From the NCBI GenBank assembly GCA_963598415.1, contig CAVBUH010000058.1, forward strand, positions 17,328-81,327: DNA of 64,000 nucleotides, read 5' to 3'. Below are positions 8,221-17,291 of this stretch, piece by piece. The notes under the pieces were generated by a model. The model saw only the letters and a list, made by a program, of their open reading frames with translations. It ran no database searches and was not told where the DNA came from. Numbering within the stretch: position 1 is the stretch's first letter; every line of letters begins with the position of its first letter. The stretch is from Colimorpha_A sp900556615 (GTDB taxonomy: Bacteria; Bacillota; Clostridia; Oscillospirales; CAG-272). The position numbers and the translations under genes were made by a program.

Positions 8221-8967
8221 ATGAAGGTTAAGGATTTATATGATAGGCTTGATGAAACGATTCCTTCATCGCTTTCCTGCGAATGGGATAATGACGGACT
8301 TATGTGCTGTCCTGATCCCGACCGAGAAGTGCGCAGGGTTTTGCTCACATTGGATGTCACACAGGCAGCGGCGGAATATGCGGAAGAAAAAGGATTTGAC
8401 GCCATAATATCTCATCATCCGCTTATTTTCCGCCCCTTACCGTCTTTGATATCCCGTAAGTTGATCAGACTCGTCCGAAATAACATAACTGTAATGTCCT
8501 TTCACACACGTCTCGACAAGCTTGACAACGGTGTGAATCGCGTTCTTGCGGAAAAAATCGGTATTACAGATGCGTCGGCTTTTTCCGAGGAGGGAATCGG
8601 ATTGATAGGAACTCTTGAAGAACCTATTATGCCTGAACTTTTTTGCGAGAGAATAAAAAAATCGCTTGGCTGTCCTGTTCTTGAACTTGTGACTGCTGGA
8701 TTGCCATGCAGTCGAATTGCTGTTGTGGGAGGAGATGGCAAAGATTGCCTGTCCGATGCTGTAAGAGCGGGTTGTGATACTTATCTCACGGGAAGTATGA
8801 GCTATAACAGTTTGATTGATGCGTCAGAGATCGGAATTAATATCATTGCCGCCGGTCATTTTTTCACCGAAAATCCCGTTCTTGAAAAAATCGAACAAAT
8901 CATTAAAACAATAGATCGAGGAATCCGATGTGAGCTTTTTGACTGCAATGTTGTAAAAATGGTTTGA
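8221..8967 (+). CDS. Nif3-like dinuclear metal centre protein
   Basis: A 248-residue Nif3/YqfO family protein in the short form lacking the CutA-like insert seen in Bacillus YqfO. The metal-binding histidines are visible in ISHHPLIFRPL near residues 63-73, in FHTRLDKLDNGVN near 94-106 and in AAGHFFTENPVL near 211-222, which also supplies the Glu ligand. Family members form hexamers with a two-metal site; their substrate is uncertain although a GTP cyclohydrolase-like role has been discussed. The ATG at 8221 is preferred because the frame upstream overlaps trmK. Co-transcribed with trmK. Confidence 0.92.
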   Translation: MKVKDLYDRLDETIPSSLSCEWDNDGLMCCPDPDREVRRVLLTLDVTQAAAEYAEEKGFDAIISHHPLIFRPLPSLISRKLIRLVRNNITVMSFHTRLDKLDNGVNRVLAEKIGITDASAFSEEGIGLIGTLEEPIMPELFCERIKKSLGCPVLELVTAGLPCSRIAVVGGDGKDCLSDAVRAGCDTYLTGSMSYNSLIDASEIGINIIAAGHFFTENPVLEKIEQIIKTIDRGIRCELFDCNVVKMV

Positions 8968-9004
8968 CATACATATATGTTGATAAAGGGGAAATAAAAG
9001 AAAT

Positions 9005-10759
9005 ATGAGAAAAACGAAAATTATCTGTACTCTCGGTCCCGCTTCCGATTCCGAGGAGGTTATAAGAGAGCTTATACTTGCCGGAATGGATGTTGCCAGA
9101 ATTAATTTTTCACACGGAGAGTACAGTGAGCACAAGCATAAAGCCGATATAATAAAAAAGCTGCGCGCCGAGCTGAATCGGCATACCGCGCTTTTGCTTG
9201 ATACAAAAGGTCCCGAAATCCGTCTTAAAACATTTGAAAAAGGAAAGGTTACGCTTAAAGCCGGAGACAGCTTTTCACTTTATATGGATGATCGGCAGGG
9301 AAATGAAAAGGGCGTTTCCATTACCTATACGGGATTATGGAGAGATGTTTCTTTCGGAAGCAGAATCCTGATTGATGACGGGCTTATAGAGCTTACTGTG
9401 GAAAGTGTTTCAGAAAAGGAAATCAAGTGCTGCGTAAAAAACGGAGGTTCTCTATCGAATCGCAAGGGCATAAATGTTCCCGGTGTTCGCTTATCCATTC
9501 CTTTTTTGAGTGAAAAGGACAAGAGTGATATAGCTTTTGGGGTAAAAGAGGATTTTGATTTTATTGCCGCCTCCTTTACGCAGTGCGCCGATGATATAAG
9601 AAAGATACGGGATGAGCTTGATAAAAACGGAAGTCACGGGATACGGATTATCGCTAAGATAGAAAATTCGACCGGAGTCGATAATATCGATGAGATTCTC
9701 AACGAGGCGGACGGTATCATGGTTGCAAGGGGAGATCTTGGCGCGGAGGTGCCTATGGAGAATATTCCCGTTATTCAGAAACAGTTGATTTCAAAGTGCT
9801 ATAATGCCGGGAAGCAGGTTATTACCGCAACGCAGATGCTGGAGAGCATGACGCACAATCCGCGTCCTACAAGAGCGGAAATCACGGATGTTGCAAATGC
9901 GATTTACGACGGAACGAGCGCTACCATGCTTTCCGGCGAGACAGCAATGGGAGATTATCCGATTGAAGCGGTAAAGCGAATGGCTACAATTGCTTTGCGC
10001 ACGGAAAGCGATATTGACTACAAGAAAAGATTCTTTGATTGCCGTTTCGGCGGTTTCGGAAACGTTACGGATGCCATATCTCATGCGACCTGTACTACGG
10101 CGCATGATCTCGGTGCAAAGGCTATTATAACGGTAACTACCTCTGGATTCACAGCGCGTCTGCTCAGTCGCTTCCGTCCGCAGACCGATATCATTGCTTG
10201 CTCTCCCGATCCGAAAGCGTGCAGACATATGAATATGTCGTGGGGGGTAATTCCGCTTCTTATAGATAAAGTGGAGGAAAGCTCCGAAAAGCTTCTCTCG
10301 ATTGCTGTCGATAAGGTGTATGAGGCAGGTTATGTGAATTACGGCGATCTTGTGGTGGTTACTGCGGGACTTCCGCTCGGAATACCGGGAACCACGAATA
10401 TGCTCAAGGTTCAAATGGTAGGCGATGTTCTTCTTGCCGGAAAAGGAATTGTAGAGGAATCGGTTTGCGGTCAGCTCTGCGTCTGTGCCAATGATGAGGA
10501 AGCACTTGAAAAAGGGAAAAACGGTGATGTTATTGTAATTCCATCCGCTTCTGACAGAATAATCAGTGTGCTTCGTCACGCGAGCGCTATCATCTGTGAA
10601 CGGGGCGGAGAGGATTCATATGCTGCGATAGTGGGAAAGACGCTGAATATTCCGGTGATAATTGCCGAAAACGCTACCAAGATATTGAAGTCGGGAATTA
10701 CTGTGACTGTGGACGGAAAACGCGGTATGGTATACTGTAATGAACGGAAACCGGATTAA
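9005..10759 (+). CDS. pyk: Pyruvate kinase with C-terminal PEP-utiliser mobile domain
   Basis: A 584-residue enzyme converting phosphoenolpyruvate and ADP to pyruvate and ATP, the last step of glycolysis. The N-terminal barrel begins RKTKIICTLGPAS, and ARINFSHGE, AKIENSTGVDN, MVARGDLGAEVP (near residue 238) and the ATQMLESM signature are present. As in Bacillus enzymes there is an extra C-terminal domain (about residues 480-584) like the phosphohistidine domain of PEP-utilising enzymes. Here the usual T-S-H-A motif reads DSYAAIVG, so the phospho-His position is Tyr. GGGGAAAT-like ribosome site upstream. Overlaps yraN by 20 bp. Confidence 0.96.
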   Translation: MRKTKIICTLGPASDSEEVIRELILAGMDVARINFSHGEYSEHKHKADIIKKLRAELNRHTALLLDTKGPEIRLKTFEKGKVTLKAGDSFSLYMDDRQGNEKGVSITYTGLWRDVSFGSRILIDDGLIELTVESVSEKEIKCCVKNGGSLSNRKGINVPGVRLSIPFLSEKDKSDIAFGVKEDFDFIAASFTQCADDIRKIRDELDKNGSHGIRIIAKIENSTGVDNIDEILNEADGIMVARGDLGAEVPMENIPVIQKQLISKCYNAGKQVITATQMLESMTHNPRPTRAEITDVANAIYDGTSATMLSGETAMGDYPIEAVKRMATIALRTESDIDYKKRFFDCRFGGFGNVTDAISHATCTTAHDLGAKAIITVTTSGFTARLLSRFRPQTDIIACSPDPKACRHMNMSWGVIPLLIDKVEESSEKLLSIAVDKVYEAGYVNYGDLVVVTAGLPLGIPGTTNMLKVQMVGDVLLAGKGIVEESVCGQLCVCANDEEALEKGKNGDVIVIPSASDRIISVLRHASAIICERGGEDSYAAIVGKTLNIPVIIAENATKILKSGITVTVDGKRGMVYCNERKPD

Positions 10760-11165
10760 TAATAGAAACTGTAACAGAATTACCGGCAACGGCGGTGAGA
10801 ACGCCGCTTGCCGGTTTCTTGAAAGTACCGGTTATACTTTGATATGCCGTAATTACCGTTCGGGACATGATGAAATCGACATAATTGCGGAAAATGAGCA
10901 ATATATTATTTTTGTCGAGGTAAAAACACGCACTGAGGTGAAAAATTGTCTGTATGGAAGACCGTCATCGGCTGTGGATGCGAAAAAAAGAAAATGCCTT
11001 GCCAGAGCGGCAGAAGCTTATATAAAAAATACCCATGCTTCAAAGTTTTACCGTTTTGACGTAATTGAGGTGCTTGTTTCCTCTGATTCCGTTACCGGCA
11101 GGGGAAGCTACAAAATAAATCATATGAAGGGCGTGTTCGGTGCCTCCGGAAAAATATGGATATAA
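10740..11165 (+). CDS. YraN family (UPF0102) endonuclease-like protein
   Basis: A 141-residue protein of the UPF0102/YraN family with a restriction-endonuclease-like fold. The catalytic-type core is visible as GENAACRFLESTGY, then NYRSGHDEIDIIAE (Asp/Glu) and IIFVEVKTRT (the E-x-K element) in the first half, and FDVIEV near the end. The biological role is not firmly known. The N-terminus is Asn-rich and may begin at a later residue; the first ATG overlaps the last 20 bp of pyk. Confidence 0.9.
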   Translation: MNGNRINNRNCNRITGNGGENAACRFLESTGYTLICRNYRSGHDEIDIIAENEQYIIFVEVKTRTEVKNCLYGRPSSAVDAKKRKCLARAAEAYIKNTHASKFYRFDVIEVLVSSDSVTGRGSYKINHMKGVFGASGKIWI

Positions 11166-11178
11166 ATGAGGAAATACA

Positions 11179-12051
11179 ATGAAGCTTTTTGATTTGCATT
11201 GCGACACACTTACCGAGATCTATCGCCGGAACGAAAATATGCTTGAAAATTCATGTCATGTTTCCTTTCAGAATGCCTTTCGTACCTTTGACAGCTATAA
11301 GCAAATTATGGCTGTCTGGAGCGAAGATTCGCTTGATGGGGAGGAAAATTACCGGCGTTTTGACAAAATTGTTGACTATGCCGCACCTTTTTTGAGATAT
11401 AACGGATTTGAATATATTCTCGCTGTTGAAGGCGCGAAGCTGTTATGTGGCGATATAAAAAGGCTTGAATATCTGTATGCTCGCGGGGTAAGGGTACTGA
11501 CGCTTGTGTGGCAAGGCAATTGCTGTGTCGGCGGTGCCTATGATACGCATGACGGTCTTACCTCTTTCGGCAGAGAGGTAGTAGAAAGATGTTATGATCT
11601 CGGAATCCTTCCCGATGTTTCTCATGCTTCCGACGAGTTATTTTACGATACGGCCGAAATAGCCGCTAAACGAAGAGGAACGATTATAGCAAGTCATTCC
11701 TGTTCGAGAACCGTTTTCGATCATCCGAGAAATTTGACCGATGATATGGCGAAGGTCATATCGGAGCTTGGCGGACTAATCGGAGTAAATATGGTGGTAC
11801 AGCATCTCGGTTCTTCCGATATTTCTGCGGTTTGCGGGCATATTTCTCATCTTGCGGAACTTGCAGGAGAAGATAAAATCTGTCTCGGATGCGATTTTGA
11901 CGGTACCGATTTGCTGCCCGATGGAATTGAAAACATCAGCGACTTATCCCTGTTATACACGGCTTTGAGTGAAAGTCAATATGCACCGGGCTTTGCGGAA
12001 AAAATTTTTTATTCAAACGCACAAAATTTTTCAAAAAATCATCTTTTATAA
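11179..12051 (+). CDS. Membrane dipeptidase family (peptidase M19) protein
   Basis: A 290-residue zinc-dependent dipeptidase of the renal dipeptidase family. Zinc and active-site residues appear in FDLHCDTL near residues 4-11, AVEGAK (bridging Glu) near 95-100, VSHAS near 151-155, IASHS near 171-175 and the closing GCDFDGTD near 237-244. Members cleave dipeptides, sometimes with D-residues, and several bacterial ones are cytoplasmic. No signal peptide is visible. GAGGAAA lies just before the ATG. It follows yraN by 13 bp. Confidence 0.92.
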   Translation: MKLFDLHCDTLTEIYRRNENMLENSCHVSFQNAFRTFDSYKQIMAVWSEDSLDGEENYRRFDKIVDYAAPFLRYNGFEYILAVEGAKLLCGDIKRLEYLYARGVRVLTLVWQGNCCVGGAYDTHDGLTSFGREVVERCYDLGILPDVSHASDELFYDTAEIAAKRRGTIIASHSCSRTVFDHPRNLTDDMAKVISELGGLIGVNMVVQHLGSSDISAVCGHISHLAELAGEDKICLGCDFDGTDLLPDGIENISDLSLLYTALSESQYAPGFAEKIFYSNAQNFSKNHLL

Positions 12052-12246
12052 TGACTTTTTCCGAAAAATCATTATAATATAATATTGTTATATCTTTTTT
12101 ATAAAAAAGATTCATGTATAAATCTTAAGTACATTAGTTAAGTGTTGAAGCCCTATACTGCGGCGGATTGCGCGGTCGGTTTCACTGTTTTCTACCAATG
12201 TCGAGGAAAGGAAAGTCTTTTGTATATAAAGACACGGTAATCTTTA
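12052..12246 (+). other. Intergenic region before thrC with two AT-rich palindromes
   Basis: This 195-bp gap holds a short inverted repeat at about 12050-12074 (AATGA and TTTTT arms) and a second at about 12093-12112 (ATCTTTTTTATAAAAAAGAT), either of which could end the M19 transcript. I see no T-box element (no TGGTACCGCG-like motif) and no convincing promoter for thrC. Confidence 0.4.
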
Positions 12247-13728
12247 ATGAAATATGTAAGCACGAGGGGCAAGAGCAGTCCCTGTACTTCCGCGGAAGCA
12301 ATCAAAAAAGGGCTTGCGGAGGATGGCGGTCTCTACTTTCCCGATGAAATTCCGATTCTCTCTTCAGATGATTTGATTTCGCTTTGCAAGGCTGATTACC
12401 CGCAAAGGGCTGCTGAGATTATGTATAGGTTTCTCTCTGATCAATACACATACGAGGAGCTTCTTTCGGATTGCAGAGAGGCATACTGTGAGAAGAGCTT
12501 TCCGGGCGGCGCGGCTCCTTTAACCAAGCTTGGTGATCGTATACGAGTTCTTGAACTGTGGCACGGTCCTACCGCCGCTTTCAAGGATATGGCGCTTCAG
12601 ATTATGCCGCGTCTCTTCGTCAGGGCTATCAAGAAAACAGGAGACTCAAGGCTGGCGCATATTCTTGTAGCAACTTCGGGCGATACGGGTAAGGCAGCGC
12701 TGGAAGGATACCGCGATGTTGACGGAGTAAAAATTTCTGTTTTTTATCCCGTAAACGGCGTAAGCCGCGTTCAAAAGCTTCAGATGGCTACCCAAGAAGG
12801 GAATAATGTTAAAGTTTATTCGGTTGTCGGTAATTTTGACGATGCCCAGAATGGCGTTAAGAGAATCTTCGGTGACACCGTTATTAACGAAACACTTGAT
12901 AAAAAAGGAATATTTCTTTCAAGTGCAAATTCGATCAATTGGGGACGGCTCGTTCCGCAGGTGGTTTATTATATATCCGCCTATTGCGATATGGTCAACA
13001 GCGGCGATATCAGATTGTTTGATGAAATCAATGTTTGTGTTCCGACCGGGAATTTTGGGAATATTCTCGCGGCATATATTGCGAAGAGTATGGGACTTCC
13101 TATTCACAGCTTTATTTGCGCTTCAAACAGCAATCATGTTCTGACTGATTTCTTTGAGACAGGGACATATAACAGAAAACGTCCTTTCCACATCACATCT
13201 TCGCCATCTATGGATATACTCATTTCAAGCAACCTGGAAAGATTGCTGTATCTTGTATGCGGAAGCGGAGAGACCGCCGAATATATGACGGCGCTTGCCG
13301 AGAATGGAAGTTATACGGTTTCTTCTGCTGTAAAACGCGAGCTTGATCATTCCTTCAGCGGCGGATGCTGCAGTGAGGAATCTACTGCGGCTGAAATCAA
13401 GCATATATACCGGGACTACGGCTATCTGTGCGATACACACACGGCGGTCGGTCTTTACTGTGCTGAGGAATATCTCTCCAAGGTTGATGATAAACGCAAA
13501 ATACTTGCAGCTTCCACGGCTTCTCCCTATAAGTTTGCTCCGAGCGTGCTTGAGACTCTTACAGAAGAAAAAACGAAAAACGAATTGGAAGCGCTTGACA
13601 GACTTGAGTCTTTGACCGGTGTGCAGATTCCGCTTCCTCTTGCCGGAATTGCAAAAAGAAAAATCCGCTTTGATCCGGATAAGGCAATCAAAGCGGAGGA
13701 TATGCCCGGGGTAGTGCTTGACGACTGA
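12247..13728 (+). CDS. thrC: Threonine synthase
   Basis: A 493-residue PLP enzyme converting O-phosphohomoserine to threonine, in the longer threonine synthase form. The N-terminus MKYVSTRG is typical. The PLP lysine is in HGPTAAFKDMALQ near residue 112, and VATSGDTGKAALEGY and SINWGRLVPQ are family signatures. The ribosome site is weak, but the N-terminus fixes the start at 12247. Neighbouring threonine or homoserine genes are absent, so it stands alone here. Confidence 0.95.
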   Translation: MKYVSTRGKSSPCTSAEAIKKGLAEDGGLYFPDEIPILSSDDLISLCKADYPQRAAEIMYRFLSDQYTYEELLSDCREAYCEKSFPGGAAPLTKLGDRIRVLELWHGPTAAFKDMALQIMPRLFVRAIKKTGDSRLAHILVATSGDTGKAALEGYRDVDGVKISVFYPVNGVSRVQKLQMATQEGNNVKVYSVVGNFDDAQNGVKRIFGDTVINETLDKKGIFLSSANSINWGRLVPQVVYYISAYCDMVNSGDIRLFDEINVCVPTGNFGNILAAYIAKSMGLPIHSFICASNSNHVLTDFFETGTYNRKRPFHITSSPSMDILISSNLERLLYLVCGSGETAEYMTALAENGSYTVSSAVKRELDHSFSGGCCSEESTAAEIKHIYRDYGYLCDTHTAVGLYCAEEYLSKVDDKRKILAASTASPYKFAPSVLETLTEEKTKNELEALDRLESLTGVQIPLPLAGIAKRKIRFDPDKAIKAEDMPGVVLDD

Positions 13729-13753
13729 TTTGTCGCTTCCCCTTCGCGTTTCC

Positions 13754-13960
13754 TCAAAGCGTTTTAGGCTTGAAGGAAGCGCATACCGTATCTGCGCAGG
13801 ATGTGGCAAAGCTCGGTCCGACGGCGATCTTATCGGCAGTGCAATAATTATCTCCGTCATGGTGGACGCAGTTTTTGACGTCGCAAACAATTCCCTTTAT
13901 GTGATGCGGCGCCTTTGGACGGTTTTCTCTGACATCTTCATAATTATCAAATAATCCCAT
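13754..13960 (-). CDS. DUF1540 domain protein
   Basis: A 68-residue protein with the cysteine pattern of DUF1540: IKGIVCDVKNCVHHDGDNYC, followed by TADKIAVG, then SCADTVCASFKP. The spaced Cys residues probably bind a metal. GGGGGA lies 5-9 bases before the ATG. DUF1540 proteins are common in Clostridia, where some are spore-associated; its role here is unknown. It is the only minus-strand gene in a long plus-strand block, convergent with thrC. Confidence 0.9.
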   Translation of the reverse strand: MGLFDNYEDVRENRPKAPHHIKGIVCDVKNCVHHDGDNYCTADKIAVGPSFATSCADTVCASFKPKTL

Positions 13961-14107
13961 ACTTTCCCCCGTTTCTCCGGCACTGTATCATTCGGACGTT
14001 GCCGCCGGTGCCGGAAGCGGCGTTTCTGTCCGATATAATTATTTGCGTATCTGCGGCTTTTTATTCGGTATGAGGATATTTTTTCTGTGAAAGGAGCAGC
14101 TTTCCTA

Positions 14108-14818
14108 ATGGCGCTTTATTGCATCGCGGATACCCATCTTTCTCTCTCCGTTCCTAAGCCGATGGATGTGTTCGGAAGCCGTTGGCGGAGTTATACTGAG
14201 AAGCTTGTTAAAGGCTGGAACTCGGTTGTTTCCGAAAATGATACGGTTGTGATTCCCGGCGATATTTCATGGGGAATGACGCTTAACGAGGCGGCTGAGG
14301 ATTTGAAGCTCTTGGACAGCCTGAACGGAACAAAGATCATTTCTAAAGGAAATCACGATTTCTGGTGGCAGTCGCGGCAGAAGATTGAAAATTTATTTGT
14401 ATCAAGCGGAATCAATACAATAAAGCTTCTTCACAATAATTCATATTTATGCGAGGATAAAATAATATGTGGCTCGCGCGGATGGTTTTGTGATCCTAAA
14501 GCTTCGCCTGAGAATACCGATTCGGTCAAAATATCGGCAAGAGAAGTGATTCGTACCGAGATGAGTATAAGAGCGGCACTTGAGCTTAGAGGCGGCAGGG
14601 ATTTAGAACTTATTGCTTTTTTTCATTTTCCACCGGTATATAAAAATTTCATCTGCCGCGGAATAATTGAGCTTCTTCACAGATACGGCATAAGGCGCTG
14701 CTATTATGGTCATGTACACGGAAATTATGATATGCCCCAGACAATTTGCTTTGAGAATATTAATATGACGCTGATATCTGCCGATTATTTAAAATTTATA
14801 CCTTATCGTATTGTGTAA
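14108..14818 (+). CDS. Metallophosphoesterase
   Basis: A 236-residue calcineurin-like phosphoesterase. The five metal-binding blocks are visible: IADTH near residues 6-10, PGDISWG near 50, KGNHDFWW near 85, FHFPP near 173 and GHVHGN near 202. The ATG at 14108 is chosen because AAAGGAG lies 11 bases upstream; the GTG at 14087 would precede the ribosome site. Substrate unknown; family members act on cyclic nucleotides, phosphoproteins or lipids. No membrane segment is seen. Confidence 0.9.
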   Translation: MALYCIADTHLSLSVPKPMDVFGSRWRSYTEKLVKGWNSVVSENDTVVIPGDISWGMTLNEAAEDLKLLDSLNGTKIISKGNHDFWWQSRQKIENLFVSSGINTIKLLHNNSYLCEDKIICGSRGWFCDPKASPENTDSVKISAREVIRTEMSIRAALELRGGRDLELIAFFHFPPVYKNFICRGIIELLHRYGIRRCYYGHVHGNYDMPQTICFENINMTLISADYLKFIPYRIV

Positions 14819-14844
14819 AAAATGTTAATATTTTGTTTTTTCCC

Positions 14845-14872
14845 TTGACAATGTCTCAGAATTTGGTACAAT
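14845..14872 (+). promoter_or_regulatory. Promoter for trigger factor gene
   Basis: TTGACA at 14845-14850 and TACAAT at 14867-14872, spacer 16 bp, about 55 bp before the tig start. Confidence 0.8.
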
Positions 14873-14927
14873 TATATATTGATTTGTTTTGATAAAATAA
14901 AGATAATACATTCGGAGGAGATACAGA

Positions 14928-16232
14928 ATGAGTTTAAAGAGCATGAATAAGCCGACCGGAAATCAGGTGGAGCTTGAAATTTCCATTGATAAGGAAAGCT
15001 TTGAAAAAGCGGTTTCCGCCGCTTACAGAAAAAATGTCGGAAAAATGAATATTCCCGGCTTCCGTAAAGGCAAGGCTCCCAGATCAATTATTGAAAAGAT
15101 GTATGGCAAGGGTGTTTTTTATGATGATGCGTTGAACGCTCTTATTCCCGATGCTTTTGAATCGGCGCTTGCGGAGTCAGGCGAAAAACCGGTTGGACAG
15201 CCGGAGTTTGAGGTTGTTTCTATCGAGGATGAGGTTGTTGTAAAGGCTTCTTTCCCCGTAAAACCCGATGTCGCACTCAGGCAGTATAAGGGCTTTGAAA
15301 TAGACCGTACCGTTTCCCCTGTTACCGATGATGAGGTTGATTCCGAAATTGCGCAGGTTCGTTCTCGCAACTCCCGTACAGTAGATATTACCGACCGCGC
15401 GGCTGCAGAGGGCGATATTGCTGTAATTGATTATGAAGGATCGATCGACGGCGTTCCTTTTGACGGCGGAAAAGGCGAAAAATATAATCTTACACTTGGC
15501 TCCGGACAGTTTATTCCTGGCTTTGAAGGTCAGATTGTCGGTCATAACGCTGGAGATGCTTTTGACGTATGTGTAACTTTCCCGGAGGATTATCATGCCA
15601 AGGAGCTTGCCGGCAAGGAAGCTGTTTTCAAGACGGTTCTTCATGAGATAAAATTCAACGAGCTTCCTGAGCTTGATGACGATTTTGCAAAAGATGTATC
15701 CGAATTTGATACTTTTGATGAATACAAAGCAGATGTCAAGGCAAAAATTACAGAGAGACATAATAAAACAGCCGATTCCGAGGTGGAAGAAAAGCTTATT
15801 GACGCACTTATAGAGAATCTTGAAGCCGATATCCCGGAAGCAATGTTTGTTTCTGAGACCGAGAATCAGCTTCGTGATTATGATAACCGTCTCAGAATGC
15901 AAGGGCTTGATCTCGGTACTTATTTGAAATATACGGGACTTGACCTTGACAAGATGAGAGAACAATTCAGACCGCGTGCCGAGCGCCAGGTTAAAACAAG
16001 GCTTGCTCTTGAAAAAATTGCTCAGCTTGAGAATATTGAAGTTACCGAAGAGGATACCGAAGCTGAAATCAAAAAGATTGCCGAAATGTATAATATGGAG
16101 GCTGAGAAGGTCAGGGAGCAGATATCTCCTGACATGCTTGCCGAAGATATTAAGGTCGGTAAAGCGGTTGAACTTGTAAAAGCCAACGCCGTGATCACCG
16201 ATAAAGCTTCGGAAACGGAAAAGACCGAATAA
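14928..16232 (+). CDS. tig: Trigger factor, ribosome-associated chaperone
   Basis: A 434-residue trigger factor of normal length. The ribosome-docking signature GFRKGKAPRS is near residues 44-53. An FKBP-like peptidyl-prolyl isomerase domain covers about 160-245 (GDIAVIDYEGSIDGVPFDGG, then FIPGFEGQIVGHNAG). The C-terminal half is the helical chaperone arm domain. It binds nascent chains at the ribosome exit tunnel. CGGAGGAG ribosome site. The arrangement tig - (SGNH gene) - clpP - clpX is a variant of the common tig-clpP-clpX cluster. Confidence 0.97.
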   Translation: MSLKSMNKPTGNQVELEISIDKESFEKAVSAAYRKNVGKMNIPGFRKGKAPRSIIEKMYGKGVFYDDALNALIPDAFESALAESGEKPVGQPEFEVVSIEDEVVVKASFPVKPDVALRQYKGFEIDRTVSPVTDDEVDSEIAQVRSRNSRTVDITDRAAAEGDIAVIDYEGSIDGVPFDGGKGEKYNLTLGSGQFIPGFEGQIVGHNAGDAFDVCVTFPEDYHAKELAGKEAVFKTVLHEIKFNELPELDDDFAKDVSEFDTFDEYKADVKAKITERHNKTADSEVEEKLIDALIENLEADIPEAMFVSETENQLRDYDNRLRMQGLDLGTYLKYTGLDLDKMREQFRPRAERQVKTRLALEKIAQLENIEVTEEDTEAEIKKIAEMYNMEAEKVREQISPDMLAEDIKVGKAVELVKANAVITDKASETEKTE

Positions 16233-16248
16233 TCCGGAGGAAACGTTA

Positions 16249-16908
16249 ATGGAGCTTCAAGGAAAAAAGATTAATTTTCTCGGTGATAGTATTACCGAAG
16301 GCGTAGGAGCTTCCTGTGCGGAAAATGTTTATCATCAGGTTATGAAGCGTAAATATGGTCTTGCGGAGGCGAGAAACTATGGAATAGGAGGGACTCGCTA
16401 CGCACGCCAGATAACTCCTTCCAATGAAGTGTGGGATCATGATTTCTGCGAGAGACTTCATAATATGGACGATGATGCCGATGTTGTGATTGTATTTGGG
16501 GGGACAAATGATTTCGGTCATGGAGATGCTCCTATCGGCACCTTTGAGGACAGAGAACCAAATACTTTTTACGGTGCATGTCATTATGTTTATTCTCATC
16601 TTATAGAAAAATATCCGGCTGCGGTTATTGTTGTAATGACACCTCTTCACCGCACGAATGAGATGTTTACGGATGGTGACGGTCATCAAAAGGCATATCA
16701 TTACGGGAATCTGAAAAGATATGTGGATATCATTCGTGAGGTTGCTGAATATTACAGTCTGCCGGTAGTGGATCTTTTTGCTTCCTCCGGCATACAGCCG
16801 AATATTCCGGTAATTCGCGAAGCCTATACCGTTGACGGGCTTCATCCGAATGACAGAGGGTATGCTTTGATAGCTGAGCGTTTAGGCAATTTTTTGCTTC
16901 ATTATTGA
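16249..16908 (+). CDS. SGNH/GDSL hydrolase
   Basis: A 219-residue GDSL-type esterase/lipase. The nucleophile Ser is in FLGDSITEG (residues 11-19), the oxyanion Gly in the GIGGTRY stretch, the Asn in FGGTNDFG near 84-91, and the catalytic Asp-His in DGLHPND near 197-203. No signal peptide, so it is probably cytoplasmic. These enzymes deacylate lipids, carbohydrates or peptidoglycan; the substrate is not predictable. CCGGAGGAAA precedes the start 16 bp after tig. Its place between tig and clpP is unusual. Confidence 0.92.
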   Translation: MELQGKKINFLGDSITEGVGASCAENVYHQVMKRKYGLAEARNYGIGGTRYARQITPSNEVWDHDFCERLHNMDDDADVVIVFGGTNDFGHGDAPIGTFEDREPNTFYGACHYVYSHLIEKYPAAVIVVMTPLHRTNEMFTDGDGHQKAYHYGNLKRYVDIIREVAEYYSLPVVDLFASSGIQPNIPVIREAYTVDGLHPNDRGYALIAERLGNFLLHY

Positions 16909-16916
16909 GTTAGTAT

Positions 16917-17060
16917 CCAATTGTAAAACTGTGTTTTACAATTGATAATCGTGCGGCGTGGAAAGGTGCGCTTATCTCTGGCGGCAAAAATCAAGGATTT
17001 TTGCCACACCCTTCGGCGCGCGTACTCACTTTGTTCATCTTAAAGGTGTTTTTTCGTCGG
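16917..17060 (-). other. Element R, copy 1: candidate structured RNA or hairpin repeat
   Basis: Read on the minus strand, this 144-nt block aligns with the block at 42841-42981. Shared stretches are AAGAYGARCAAAGTGA, GCCGAAGGG-like bases, GAGATAAGCG and a terminal hairpin. The internal hairpin here is GGCAAAAATC / GATTTTTGCC (16983-16992 with 16996-17005), and the terminal one is CAATTGTAAAAC / GTTTTACAATTG (16918-16929 with 16933-16944, 3-nt loop). No coding potential. The orientation is opposite to clpP. Confidence 0.55.
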
Positions 17061-17126
17061 CAAAGCCGTTGAAAAAAACGGATTTTATTACAATCATTGG
17101 CTTTAACAATCGGCTATAACCGGATT

Positions 17127-17176
17127 GGAGCAACGCCGCATAATTCGCGGCATTCGTCTTGTCGGGGCGGTGTTGC
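17127..17176 (+). repeat. Possible short, diverged family A relic upstream of clpP
   Basis: AGCAACGCCGCATAATTCG and GGGGCGGTGTTGCT flank a short core as inverted repeats and resemble the family A termini (GGCAATACCGCACAATTC and GGCGGTATTGCC). The similarity is only partial, so this is tentative. The remainder of the gap to 17291 holds GC-rich dyads such as ACCGGTATAACCGGT but no CtsR-type site that I recognise. Confidence 0.3.
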
Positions 17177-17291
17177 TTTACCATCGCACAGTAGCGCGGA
17201 GGCTTTCTTTTTACGTTCTCCGCGCACTTTTATACCGGTATAACCGGTTTCGCTGCCCGGATCGGATTGTCCGGGAGAAAGGATATATTTT

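Noticed and set aside
9791..10579. Minus-strand frame of 262 codons inside pyk
   Set aside because: Shadow of pyruvate kinase; no family resemblance and no start signals. Similar shadows occur inside tig (15177-15965), ispE (4744-5421), GH2 (33951-34667) and pflB.
12052..12246. T-box or riboswitch before thrC
   Set aside because: No T-box core (TGGNACCGCG) or any other riboswitch consensus that I know was found.
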